Source: Ostrinia nubilalis
Lineage: Eukaryota; Arthropoda; Insecta; Lepidoptera; Crambidae
DNA length: 64,000 nt
Direction: 5' to 3'
Assembly (NCBI RefSeq): GCF_963855985.1
Contig: NC_087100.1
Location: 7,227,001-7,291,000, forward strand
Positions 32,810 to 43,963 of this stretch are shown here, one piece after another. The translations under genes were made by a program, and so were the position numbers. A model generated the notes under the pieces. It did not search any database and was not told the origin of the DNA. It saw nothing but the letters and a program-made list of their open reading frames with translations. Position 1 is the stretch's first letter. The number at the start of each line of letters is the position of its first letter.

Positions 32810-34241
32810 GTCCAGTAGAATTAGCTTTTAAATCGGAAATAATTCCTACAAAAGATTTTATTGTTTTAATGGCTTCATTGGTTGCCCATTAAGACTCTCC
32901 TAAGTTTTCGACTTCGACGGAGTTGTGCTTAAGTGGTGGGGGCCCCCGATAGAGGCATTTTTTCGGTTTTCCGGTTATACCGCGTAAAGGACTTACCCTA
33001 TCAAAAAGTGATCTTCATGACGGTTGAAGGGCACTTAATCCTGCATTGAATAAGACCAAATTCATATGTTTTGGACAAACCGTTCTCGCGCTAATGTTCG
33101 GCAAAGTAGAAAATATACGTATAATTAATGACCCTCTCCACGTCCAATGGTTTGTTACCCACAGGCTTCCAAGTCTTGAAAAGGGCCACCTCAACCAGTG
33201 TAACCCTATCAAGGCTTACGAGCTTGATGCGCCTATCCTTGTTCGTCCCATCCGTTCCTTAACTGCGGTTGCTGCACCTCTTCCTGGCACTCACCTGAAC
33301 GACTCTGTGTTACCTACTGTGGCTGCCCCTCTTCCTTGTATCCTCCTGCATGACTACGTTGCCTAGCCGTATGCCTGGTCTAAGGTTCGACGCCAAAAAT
33401 CAACAACAACAAGTTCATATTAAAACGCTGAAGAGTTTTTTGTTTGTTTGTTTGAACGCGCTAATCTTAAGAATTACTAGTTTGATTGAAATCATTATTT
33501 TTGTGTTGAAAAGCTCATACATTGAGGAAGGCTATAGGATATATACAATCACTCTACGACTAATAGAGGCGAAGCAGTAAAGAAAAATGTTACAAGCACG
33601 GAAAATAGTATTTAAACTATTTTCACGCGTACAAAGTTGATTTTGTGGCGCCGAACCTTGGACCAGGCATATAGCTAAGCAATGCAATCGTACAGGAGGG
33701 TACAAGGAAGAGAGGCAGCCACATTAGGTAACACAGAGTCGTTCAGGAGAGTGTCAGGAAGAGGTGCAGCAACCGCAGTTAAGGAACGGCTGGGACGAAC
33801 AAGGATAAGCGAATCAAACTCGTGAGCCTTGTTAGGGTTACACTGATTAAGGCGACCCTTTACAAGGCTTGGAAGCATGTGGGTAACAAGCCATTGGACG
33901 TGGAGAGGGTCATTAATTATACGTATATTTTCTACTTTGCCGAACTTTAGCGCGAGAACGGTTTGTCCAAAACATATGAATTTGGTCTTATTCAATGCAG
34001 GATTAAGTGCCCTTTAACCGTCATGAAGACCACTTTTCGATAGGGTAAGTCCTTTACGCGGTATAACCGGAAAACCGAAAAAACGCCGCTTTCGGGGGCC
34101 CCCACCACTTAAGCACAACTCCGTCGAAGTCGAAAACTTAGGAGAGTCTTAATGGGCAACCAATGAAGCCATTAAAGCAAAAAAATCTTTTGTTCGAATT
34201 ATTTCCGATTTAATCAATTTTTGTGTTTAATTCTACTGGCC
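32810..34241. mobile_element. Long-armed foldback element FB, copy 1 (TA-flanked)
   Basis: 1432 bp. Left arm 32810-33394 and right arm 33647-34241 are long inverted repeats of about 590 bp around a 252-bp loop. Edges read GTCCAGTAGAATTA and, inwards from the right, GGCCAGTAGAATTAAAC; TA flanks both sides (32808-32809, 34242-34243), suggesting a Tc1/mariner-type target. Each arm holds a 106-codon open frame beginning near MNKTKFICFGQTV (33046-33366 plus, 33675-33995 minus). The loop, on the minus strand, is a piece of the same lepidopteran repeat seen at 8155-9441 (AGATTAGCGCGTTCAAAC, then AACTCTTCAGC). No transposase domain was recognised, so it is likely non-autonomous. Copy 2 at 37399-38830 has the same length. 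Confidence 0.85.
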
Positions 34242-34243
34242 TA

Positions 34244-35335
34244 TTACCACATAATAATAACGGTAGTGGTTAATAAAAATTACATTGATGATGGCAAATC
34301 ACCAATCATCAATTTCATCAATGATTACTAGTTAATGATAAAATAAATAATGCTTTTAACGTTTGAATTATGAGAGTTTATTAAAAGATGCATTTTTATC
34401 TACGATATGACATTTCGATGTTTAAAGTTGCGATTTTGCTACACAACTAATGTGTCGATGTTTATAATGAAAATGTGCTTTAATTACAACACCTAAATAA
34501 CGAGTTCCAGGTTCCAGGTTAACTTTAGCAAAACTGAAAACAAAATTTTAGTTAAATTTTCTGTTGCTAACAAAAGTTGCGGGGCAGGTTAACGATGTTA
34601 AATTTATGTGAAAACCGCTTGAAAGCTGTCGTAAAGCAACTACGTAATAATACGCAAGTAAAGTCAGTTACAAACATTTTGAAATAAGTTAAAATTCAGT
34701 CCACAAAATACTCACTATTGTTTGAAAATTTAAATTCCTCTAGCTACAAATAATTATGACTGCTTGCTACTACATTATTATGGTATAAAAAGCGGTATAA
34801 TTAAAAATCTACCATTTAAAAATCTACCATTTAAAATCCAACATTGTGTATCAGTGGGTTTTTAAATTACTAAGTATTTGAAAATAGGAAATGTTTTAAA
34901 TCTAGGCAGTTTTGGATTACATATTTTATTACTTACGAGTATATTGTGCCTCAAAAATAGGTAACAGACTTACTGAATATTTTGCATTACTTCAAACGGT
35001 ACGAGTATATTTTAAAAACTAGAAGAACTTAAACAACTTATTTCGAGCTAAGAAACTCTACAGAATACCGCATGGACTGAAATTCAGTAACAATAGGGCA
35101 TAATTTTAACTAGATAAGCACGACTTAGAGTGATACATAAATCGAGTGCTTTATTGCGTACGGTACCGTATCCTTACCATCTGTTACATTTTATAATTTC
35201 TGTAATCGCCGCATCATATATTCAGAATGTGATTCAAGGGGGAGTTTTTGAGGGAAAAATTAAATTATAATTTCATGAGAGCCTTATACTTTTAATCTAA
35301 CCAGCGCTTGCAAAGTTTGTCGATCTGCAACGGCG
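34244..35335. other. No gene recognised
   Basis: AT-rich. A short doublet of AAAATCTACCATTTAA occurs near 34804-34835. Nothing else supported. Confidence 0.5.
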
Positions 35336-35441
35336 TACATTCGACAGCACATCAAGCTAGACTGTGGTACCTTGTGTAGTTGAAATAAGGGCGAATTTGC
35401 AACGAAAATGTATAGTCTGACGTGCTGTCGTCGGTACATTC
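35336..35441. mobile_element. MITE with GTACATTCGACAGCAC-type ends
   Basis: The left end GTACATTCGACAGCACATCA and the right end read inwards, GTACCGACGACAGCACGTCA, are inverted repeats of about 25 bp around a 55-bp centre. A truncated relative is at 9717-9790. Superfamily not assigned. Confidence 0.65.
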
Positions 35442-36598
35442 AAATTAACTTTGTCTTCGGGGGAAATCCGCCCGTTTTTGTATTCACGTTTGAAATGAGA
35501 TTTATGTCATTTATTCATTGAAATACGTGTCGTCTAATAGGGGCTTTATACGTAATACTTTGCTCGCAATGGAACAAACGATAAAACTGTATACGAGCTA
35601 AATGTTGAGAACTTTCGCAACAATCTGAGCCTAATACCACTTGTTGGTTCCTTATCGAATTAAAACTTTACAATCCAATTAGATTCTTGAAGCGGTCCAA
35701 TTTTTGTTTTAAAGGATTTTGATTAAATCTGTGGCCTACCTACCTATTTTATAGTGAGTTTTCCCTTATTACTTTAACAAACTCTTTAAAAAAGTAAAAT
35801 CTTTAAAAAGGCATCAATCAAAAGTAACTATACTCTAATTTTATTAACATTCATTGACTGTAGATTAGTATAAAAATAATAGAAAACCTTAGTAGAAAAA
35901 TACACTTAAGAAAATTATAGGTACATTTTCTTTTTATACACACGCACCTCGTACCAACTTTATAGGGCATTTTCTGGAATGGCACCCATCAACACCCCCA
36001 TGCTTTTAAGATTATATCGATTCATTAGTCGCTCCATTGGTTGTAAATCGTAGACGATTACAATGCATTTACTTACTTTTTATTAAATGACGTTGCACAC
36101 ATTCGTTTGTAACATACCTATTTGATTAGTTACAAAAATGTTCGATAGGATATTTTGTTAATATTTACAAAACCTAAATATCTTTACAGGATTTCAATCA
36201 TTGAAGCGATAGTCAATAAAAATGAAATTCCTATCGGCACTGGAACGTTTCAGAACTGTCTATAAGCGAGTAGATATTTCACAATTTTTTATTGTTTGTT
36301 AAAATTTTTGTATAAAATATAAACGTAGAGCCAAGCTGTTTGATAAACGAGCAAGATCCGAACACAATTCAGAAGAATAAGATTGCATATCTTGAATTTA
36401 TCAACGTTTGCTAGAGATGGATGAAGCGAAGGGTTGGATGGACATTTTGGCTGACGGTTCACTGGGTTTCGTTGGAAGAAAAATAATCTCAGCTTTTTCT
36501 TATTCATTATACCTTCAGGATGGATATTGCGTCAATCTGTACTTTTAAAATCTACACCATACTATTATGGTACAATTTTATTATATTTTTTTCAGTAA
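35442..36598. other. No gene recognised
   Basis: AT-rich with no supported exon, RNA or repeat. Confidence 0.5.
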
Positions 36599-36664
36599 AC
36601 AGCCTTGCTCTGTAATAGTAATGTAATGTGATTACATTACATTACTATTACAGAGCAAGGCTGT
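36599..36664. repeat. Perfect hairpin, 31-bp stem and 4-base loop
   Basis: ACAGCCTTGCTCTGTAATAG and the next 11 bases are followed by GATT and then the exact reverse complement, ending CAGAGCAAGGCTGT. All 31 pairs match. Such a perfect arm match is rare unless recent or functional. It resembles neither a bacterial-type terminator nor a known MITE end in this window. An imperfect stem would be more usual for an animal miRNA precursor. Confidence 0.85.
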
Positions 36665-37396
36665 ATCTTGAGGATTCTCAAGATTTCCGGTTCTGATCTG
36701 CGTTGGAATGTATGAAGTCCAAACGCTACATGTAGTAAAAGACAAGGCAAACGTATCACAAGAAATCGCTCAATCAAAAACGTGTCTTGCATAGCCCCCT
36801 ATTTTACAACGATTTATTCCACCAATTTAAATTCACATCCAAAGAATTAAACACTAAATTGCTATCGGGTATGTAAATAGATGTTTCACAGTAGGGTTGA
36901 ACAGGCAAACTTATGCATGTACTTGTAAGCGGACGATCTCCAGACTTCACGCCCGGGCGCAATAAACGCTTCCGTCTGCATCCCTCCATTGTCTCTTCGT
37001 CTCGGGGCCCGATTCGTGTACTTCTGTAGTATCTGCTGCTACAAGTCTCGGACAGGGCTGTCTCAAATCGTTTCAACCAAAAAACGTCCACTATCTTCGC
37101 CTTTGTTCAAGAGATATCCATAATAAGCGATCCTGCGCTGATCCAACGTTTACCAGATTGACAATCCATCGAGCGGGAGACCGCTGCTTACATGCACTGG
37201 CATCTTTTGCCTTCGAGAACTTTTTTTAATCCACAACGAGCAATTTCTTGGCCTACATTTTATCTGGCGAAAAACCTCACCTTTTCTTTCCCGATGGCCA
37301 TCTATTCAGTATCTGATCGTTTCTGTCTCAAACAATGCATCATGGAAAACATGCATCCTACGTCTATTGGAAGATAATAACTTGTAACTCTACCAA
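36665..37396. other. No gene recognised
   Basis: Contains a mildly GC-richer patch at 36940-37040 with no recognisable exon. Open frames at 36804-37091 (minus) and 37192-37377 (plus) are short and unlike known families. Confidence 0.45.
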
Positions 37397-37398
37397 TA

Positions 37399-38830
37399 GT
37401 CCAGTAGAATTAGCTTTTAAATCGGAAATAATTCCTACAAAAGATTTTATTGTTTTAATAGCTTCATTGGTTGCCCATTAAGACTCTCCTAAGTTTTCGA
37501 CTTCGACGGAGTTGTGCTTAAGTGGTGGGGGCCCCCGAAAGAGGCATTTTTTCGGTTTTCCGGTTATACCGCGTAAAGGACTTACCCTATCAAAAAGTCG
37601 TCTTCATGACGGTTGAAGGGCACTTAATCCTGCATTGAATAAGACCAAATTCATATGTTTTGGACAAACCGTTCTCGCGCTAAAGTTCGGCAAAGTAGAA
37701 AATATACGTATAATTAATGACCCTCTCCACGTCCAATGGTTTGTTACCCACAGGCTTCCAAGTTTTGAAAAGGGCCACCTCAACCAGTGTAACCCTATCA
37801 AGGCTTACGAGCTTGATGCGCCTATCCTTGTTCGTCCCAGCCGTTCCTTAACTGCGGTTGCTGCACCTCTTCCTGGCACTCACCTGAACGGCTCTGTGTT
37901 ACCTACTGTGGCTGCCCCTCTTCCTTGTATCCTCCTGCATGACTACGTTGCCTAGCCGTATGCCTGGTCTAAGGTTCGACGCCAAAAATCAACAACAACA
38001 AGTTCATATTAAAACGCTGAAGAGTTTTTTGTTTGTTTGTTTGAACGCGCTAATCTTAAGAATTACTAGTTTGATTGAAATCATTATTTTTATGTTGAAT
38101 AGCTCATACATTGAGGAAGGCTATAGCATATATACAATCACTCTACGACTAATAGAGGCGAAGCAGTGAAGAAAAATGTTGCAAGCACGGGAAATAGTAT
38201 TTAAACTATTTTCACTCGTACGAAGTTGATTTTGTGGCGTCGAACCTTGGACCAGGCATATGGCTAAGCAATGAAATCGTACAGGAGGGTACAAGGAAGA
38301 GGGGCAGCCACATTAGGTAACACAGAGTCGTTCAGGAGAGTGCCAGGAAGAGGTGCAGCAACCGCAGTTAAGGAACGGCTGGGACGAACAAGGATAAGCG
38401 AATCAAACTCGTGAGCCTTGTTAGGGTTGCACTGGTTAAGGCGACCCTTTACAAGGCTTGGAAGCATGTGGGTAACAAGCCATTGGACGTGGAGAGGGTC
38501 ATTAATTATACGTATATTTTCTACTTTGCTGAACTTTAGCGCGAGAACGGTTTGTCCAAAACATATGAATTTGGTCTTATTCAATGCAGGATTAAGTGCC
38601 CTTTAACCGTCATGAAGACCACTTTTCGATAGGGTAAGTCCTTTACGCGGTATAACCGTAAAACCGAAAAAACGCCCCTTTCGGGGGCCCCCACCACTTA
38701 AGCACAACTCCGTCGAAGTCGAAAACCTAGGAGAGTCTTAATGGGCAACCAATGAAGCCATTAAAGCAAAAAAATCTTTTGTAGGAATTATTTCCGATTT
38801 AATCAATTTTTGTGTTTAATTCTACTGGCC
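37399..38830. mobile_element. Long-armed foldback element FB, copy 2 (TA-flanked)
   Basis: 1432 bp, same length and orientation as copy 1. By eye I count roughly 30 substitutions and no net indel between the copies (about 2 percent). TA flanks both ends (37397-37398, 38831-38832) but the outer flanks differ from copy 1, so this is an independent insertion rather than a segmental duplication. Both arms again contain the 106-codon frame (37635-37955 plus, 38264-38584 minus). The two arms of one copy differ from each other more than the two copies do, so the foldback structure predates both insertions. Confidence 0.85.
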
Positions 38831-38832
38831 TA

Positions 38833-41589
38833 CAACGATTATTAATCGTTAGCTTATTTTAATTACTGTATTACTTTCAGTTCTTTAAAATCAACTTGAT
38901 CACCGTCATAAAAATGCATGAAGCTAAAGACAGCCCAGTTGACCATAACATAGGCACCTTATGTGATTTCCGATATGAAGAGCCCCGTAATGGTTATTTG
39001 ACATCGAAATATTACGCTGTATGATGCACGCGCTAAATAAGATATTCAATGACATCCCTGCCACAGGAAAGAGAGGCATGTATGATAAGTCCCCGTCCCT
39101 GTCGCTCAAGTTCACAACGCAATACCTCAGGAACAATAGTGGTAATTATTGCACCGCTCATTTTCCAGCACACTGCGCCCAAATCACTACGGGGAACGGA
39201 CAGAGTCGCATAATTTTCATTTCAATGGTTATACTGATGTGTAGCTATGTTAAAAACACCTATCTTATAGGTAAAAGTAAGTTGGGTGATAGTTAAAACG
39301 AAAAACACAATTTTTGACTTTTCATAATTATACGGTCCGATTCACGATAAACCTCGTGCAACTCAATTGTCAGTATTTCCTTTCAAATAAAACACGGTTC
39401 TTTAATCGCGTGTTCTTTAATCGTTATCATCTGATCTTTTAGTCTCCCTGCATGCCCTCTCTAGTTTACCAGAGGGAATGGACATTTTGCCCTCATTTGC
39501 AAACAAAAGAAACTCTTTCGGTGTTTCAGATATTCCATAAAAGATGGTGATCACTTACCTACTATCAGGTGACGCATAAGCCCGGTCCACAAACCTATAG
39601 AAATAATATCTTACACATTTGAATTGTTAATATTTTCGACTTTAATAAGAAAACTTTCCCTTATCCTGGAAAAGTCGTTTTTCCGACCTCGCACTTTTTT
39701 GCTGGAATCGCAAACATTTTTAAACGAACATTGTTATACATCCACCCATAAGCTTGGATTAATTAAGGCAAGTTCCAAACAAGTTCGTCTAAATAGTTGA
39801 GAGCGGACTGGGTGCCGTGGGGCGTCAATTTTTAATTACCTACTACGACGGGTGAGAACCGAGTCATTGTACTGGGAAGTTACTCTGCAAAACGATATCG
39901 ACCAGCCGTTTCTTTCACTCGTACACGAATACTAGAGAGAGTAAGAGAGATAGATAGAGTCGAAAGTGTCTAAAAAATCGATATAGAGTCGGAGCTAGTA
40001 GGTGTTAATAATTAACAATATAAAATGTGAAAGTGGAAAAGTGCTCGGTGTTGGTTCAGTTTATTTACTGAATGCTGATTTCGAAGTTATATTACTTATG
40101 TAGTCGGTAGTTTTGATCTATTACTAGTTTTTAAAGGTTAACTTATTCAAAACGTATATTTTCATTTCAACGTTTTTTTTTTGCAAAATCTCTACTTTAT
40201 GGGTTGCCTTAAAGTAGAAATTGTTGTTGTGTGTTGTAGAAGTTGTTCTTCTTCACTATAATGTACTCGTAACCCAGAGTTTAACTTTTCCTAATGGCAT
40301 TCAAACGACTGTTCCATGACAAAAAGTATGTACTAGTACTACTCACCACTTCTCCAGAGACGTTGTTCAAACAAAGCTCGATATCAAACACCGAAGTTGA
40401 CACAAACTATCCACAATCTACGTACATACAGGGTGTTTAACTTTCCGTCGGTTCGTCTTGTGGTATTCCGTTGAAAGTTGTCGTTGATTTTCCCCACGGT
40501 TGATTATTGTCAAAGTTAGTTCAGACTTCCAAGTTGTTCAGTTTACATTTCGCATGACGAATACTAAAATGCGGGCGCTTTAAACTTTCCAAATTAAGGA
40601 AAAAAGTAGTGCAACTACAATTTTGAAATTTAAAAGTCCCATTCGAGGAATTTGCGTGGAATCAATAGTTTTTGTTTTGCTTGTGGTTCGGACTGGACTG
40701 GGTTTTGCGCGTAAAAATACTGAAAAAGTAGGTATATTTGTTTTCAAAGTTCCACCACTTCCACCAATGCGCTTCTCACGTTGGACTTTACTAGTCCTCC
40801 ATACAGCAAATTACGCAGGTGTTGAGTCTACAATAATATTATAAAGTGGAAAGATTTGATTGTTCGTTTGCATTGAATAGGCTCCGAAAGTATTAAATTG
40901 ATTGGATTAAATATTTCACCATTAGAACCCTACATTATTTCTGATGCACATAGACGATAGAATATTAATTAATAACAGTGCCAAAATATCGGAAACTCAT
41001 AGCAATCCTATGAATATTAAAAAAAATAGTAAAAAAATTCCATAAATGTAATATTTTTAAATAAATTATGCATTTTCCGCAATTAATTGACCGCTCATGT
41101 CAGACGTTAATTGATTGGGCGGTACGGAGTTCTCCGGGCCAGCTATATATTGTATTATTATGTTTGCAACACTGCTACACCACCATTTTCTCAAAATACC
41201 CGGTCCCAATAATGTCGAACACTCGATATTCGAGAGGAAACTCTATGATCGCTTTGAACAGCTTGCTATACATGTAAATCCATTTCCATGTTACTGTGTA
41301 GCGGTACCACGATTTAAATTTAATATTAGGTGCTAGCGGAGATTGTAGCGGAGTTCGGCGCACGTAGTAGTTAGCTATCAACGTAGTTTGCCTAATGGAG
41401 GTAGATACAGCATGTCCTCTTTGCAAGAACAATGAAATTTGAAAAATTAGCGTTGGATTATTGTGTGAAATCGATATAAATCGTCTGTTTTCGTGTTGCC
41501 TGTAAATTACGAAGGGTTAACTCAAGTTGTTGATAAAACTCATCATGTCAGTCAATGACCATACTTATGGACATAAGCCTCCCATAACT
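38833..41589. other. 2.8 kb without a recognised gene
   Basis: Short open frames (39021-39296, 40623-40844, 41068-41336) carry no recognised domain. A GA-rich tract (GAGAGAGTAAGAGAGATAGA) lies at 39935-39954. A fragment of the lepidopteran GCAAACGAGCAGACGG family on the minus strand lies at 39545-39577. I cannot support a promoter or exon. Confidence 0.5.
39545..39577 (-). repeat. Fragment of GCAAACGAGCAGACGG-type repeat
   Basis: GGTGATCACTTACCTACTAT then CAGGTGACGC is the complement of the stretch following that motif in lepidopteran copies (GTCACCTGAT then AAGTGATCACC). Short and decayed. Confidence 0.45.
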
Positions 41590-41661
41590 ACGATCTTTTT
41601 TTATGCATTACTAGGCAGGTATACTATTTGACCACAATCGCACCTGGTGTTAAGTGGGATG
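41590..41661 (+). repeat. Decayed lepidopteran repeat upstream of mariner copy 1
   Basis: ATTACTAGGCAGGTATACTA and GACCACAATCGCACCTGGTG resemble a common lepidopteran intergenic motif (AGGCAGGTATTTG with CACACCTG). It is the insertion target of mariner copy 1. Confidence 0.4.
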
Positions 41662-41663
41662 TA

Positions 41664-42956
41664 CGAGGGGCGGCTGAAAAGTTTTGAGCCTAGGGTATTA
41701 AAAACGCCGATAGAAAAGTATAAAAAATATATTTTTCTATTTAATCTCCCTCTACTACAATGGACTTCTTACATTTGTGTAAAAGAGCTTTTAACCCACT
41801 GAAAAAAAATTCGCAATCTTTGCCTTCGAAATGAGCCTTTAACGCCGCTTTCATTTCTTTGTCACTCAAAAATCTTCGTTCCTGGAGGTCTTTTTTCCAA
41901 TTTGAGAATTAGACAAAATAGCTAGGGATTCGGACTAAACTGTGTGGTGGGTGATTAATTTCTTGAAATCCAGTTTTACCCGGGGCAAGCCATGCAACAT
42001 GCGCGGTGTACGCGGGCGAATTGTCTTGCAATAACAGATTTCCTTTCGCCAGTTTGCCTCTTAATATTTCAACAACCACTTGACGCACTCTTATCAACAG
42101 TACAGCATAATAATCCCCGTTTATTGTAGTTTTTTTTAAGTAGGTAGTCAATGAATAAAATTCCTCCACAATCCCAAAAATAGTGGCTATGAGCTTGGGT
42201 GTCGATCACTCCACTTTGAATTTCCGCGGCGGCGTTTTCCCTTTTGAATCCATTGCATTGACTCTTATTTTGACTCTACATCCTACTGCCGGATCTACTA
42301 TTTATCAATAGTGACAATGTGAGAAAAAAAATTGTTAGGAATATGGCCAAAGATGTCCTAAAACTCCTGCGAAGTTGTGACTCGACGCTGGTTGTCGAGC
42401 GCCGTGAACATTTTTGGCACCCATCGCGTGCACCCCTATTTCATGTGCAAATGAGTATGAAAAATATCGCCGATACGTTCCTTGCTAATGCCTATGGCTT
42501 CAGCTATCTGTCACAGCTTAATTCGCGGATCTCTAAAGCAAGATTCTTTAAATTTTCATTATTTTATTCGTTAATGGCGAAATCTGGCCGCCCTGTCTTG
42601 CGGTCATCTTTTAGCGACTCCCTGCTATGCTTGAACTATCGGATCCAATCTTTCATGGTGGCAAATGAAGGCCCAGACTCCCCATAAACTGTAGACATCT
42701 CTTCAAATGTAACCGTCAGCGTTTTGTCCCTCTTTTGGAGGAAGTTTATGACAACTGTGTACTTCAATTTCGTACATTGCGCGGATGACTGAGACTTGAT
42801 GATGTTTACGGATTAATTACTAAATGTTTGATGACGCTAATGGAATGAAACTTTGTATATATACTAAGGAGATTATTGGCAAATTAATTAAATTTAGTGC
42901 GAATCAATAATAACACTTGAAGATACTCAGGCTCAAAACTTTTCAGCCGCCCCTCG
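41664..42956 (-). mobile_element. Mariner-like element, copy 1 (defective)
   Basis: 1293 bp with terminal inverted repeats of about 30 bp: the left reads CGAGGGGCGGCTGAAAAGTT, and the right read inwards is the same. TA flanks both sides (41662-41663, 42957-42958). The transposase remnant is on the minus strand. A second copy sits 0.2 kb downstream at 43156-47287. Confidence 0.9.
41741..42797 (-). pseudogene. Mariner transposase remnant, copy 1
   Basis: Minus-strand translation shows mariner landmarks. An N-terminal helix-turn-helix-like part contains KDWIR followed by a stop. A catalytic-Asp segment reads DNSPAYTAHVA where DNAPxHT is expected. It is followed by HPPHSL and, near the end, FLSDKEMKAALKAHFEGKD and VVEGD before TAA at 41743-41741. 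The initiator ATG is changed (AAG at 42797-42795; copy 2 keeps ATG). Multiple stops and frameshifts interrupt the frame. The stop after KDWIR is shared with copy 2. Non-functional. Confidence 0.85.
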
Positions 42957-42969
42957 TAGTTATCTCCTG

Positions 42970-43155
42970 TCTTCTTTAAGTATCCACAATTGCTAATGTT
43001 ACCCAGCTACCTTCATGAGGTCATCGGTCAAACTTAATTTTTTGGTAATTATGCAATACTTCTCCGTTCATACTAATATCAAGACACATAATTTAATGAT
43101 CTGTGTAATGTTTTAACGCGACAGCTTAATGCGTCTACTGAATCCTTTCCTCTTA
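42970..43155 (+). repeat. Partial unit of the ~380-bp tandem repeat
   Basis: CTACCTTCATGAGGTCATCG, ATGCAATACTTCTCCGTTCA, ATGATCTGTGTAATGTTTTA and GCGTCTACTGAATCCTTTCC match the second half of the unit in the array at 47290-48172. Mariner copy 2 interrupts the unit immediately after CCTCTTA, and the array resumes at 47290. Confidence 0.8.
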
Positions 43156-43963
43156 CGAGGGGCGCGGCTGAAAAGTTTTGAGCCTAGGGTATTAAAAATG
43201 CCAGTAGAAAAGTGTAAAAAATATATTTTTCTATTTAATCTCCCTTTACTACAACGGACTTTTTACATTTGTGTAAAAGAGCTTTTAACCCACTGAAAAA
43301 AAATTCGCAATCTTTGCCTTCGAAATGAGCCTTAAACGCCGCCTTCATTTCTTTGTCACTCAAAAATCTTCGTTCCTGGAAGTATTTTTTCCAATTTGAG
43401 AATTAGACAAAATAGCTAGGGATTCGGACTAAGCTGTGTGGTGGGTGATTAATTTCTTGAAATCCAGTTTTACCCAGGGCAAGTTTGCGCGGGTGAATTG
43501 TCTTGCAGTAACAGATTTCCTTTCGCCAGTTTGCCTCTTAATATTTCCACAACCACTTGACGCACTCCTATCAACAGTACAGCATAATAATCCCCGTTTA
43601 TTGTAGTTTTTTTAAGTAGGTACTCAATGAATAAAATTCCTCCATAATCCCAAAAGTAGTGGCTATGAGCTTGGGTGTCGATCGCTCCACTTTGAATTTC
43701 TGCGGCGACGTTTTCCCTTTTGAATCCATTGCATTGACTCTTATTTTGACTCTAGATCGTACTGCCGGATCTATTGTTTATCAATAGTGATAATGTGAGA
43801 AAAAAATTTGTTAGGATTATGGCCAAAGATGTCCTAAAACTCTTGCGAAGTTGTGACTCGACGCTGGTTGTCGAGCGGCGTGAGCATTTTTGGCACCCAT
43901 CGCGCGCACCCCTATTTCATGTGCAAATGAGTATGAAAAATATCGCCGATACGTTCCTTGCTA

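Noticed and set aside
39921..39962. GA-rich tract as a possible promoter GAGA element
   Set aside because: No TATA, initiator or adjacent coding exon to support a promoter.
40623..40844. Frame with a hydrophobic N-terminal stretch and an AG/GTATAT donor-like site, suggesting a signal-peptide exon
   Set aside because: No in-frame ATG upstream, no recognisable mature protein and no matching acceptor exon; chance is as likely.
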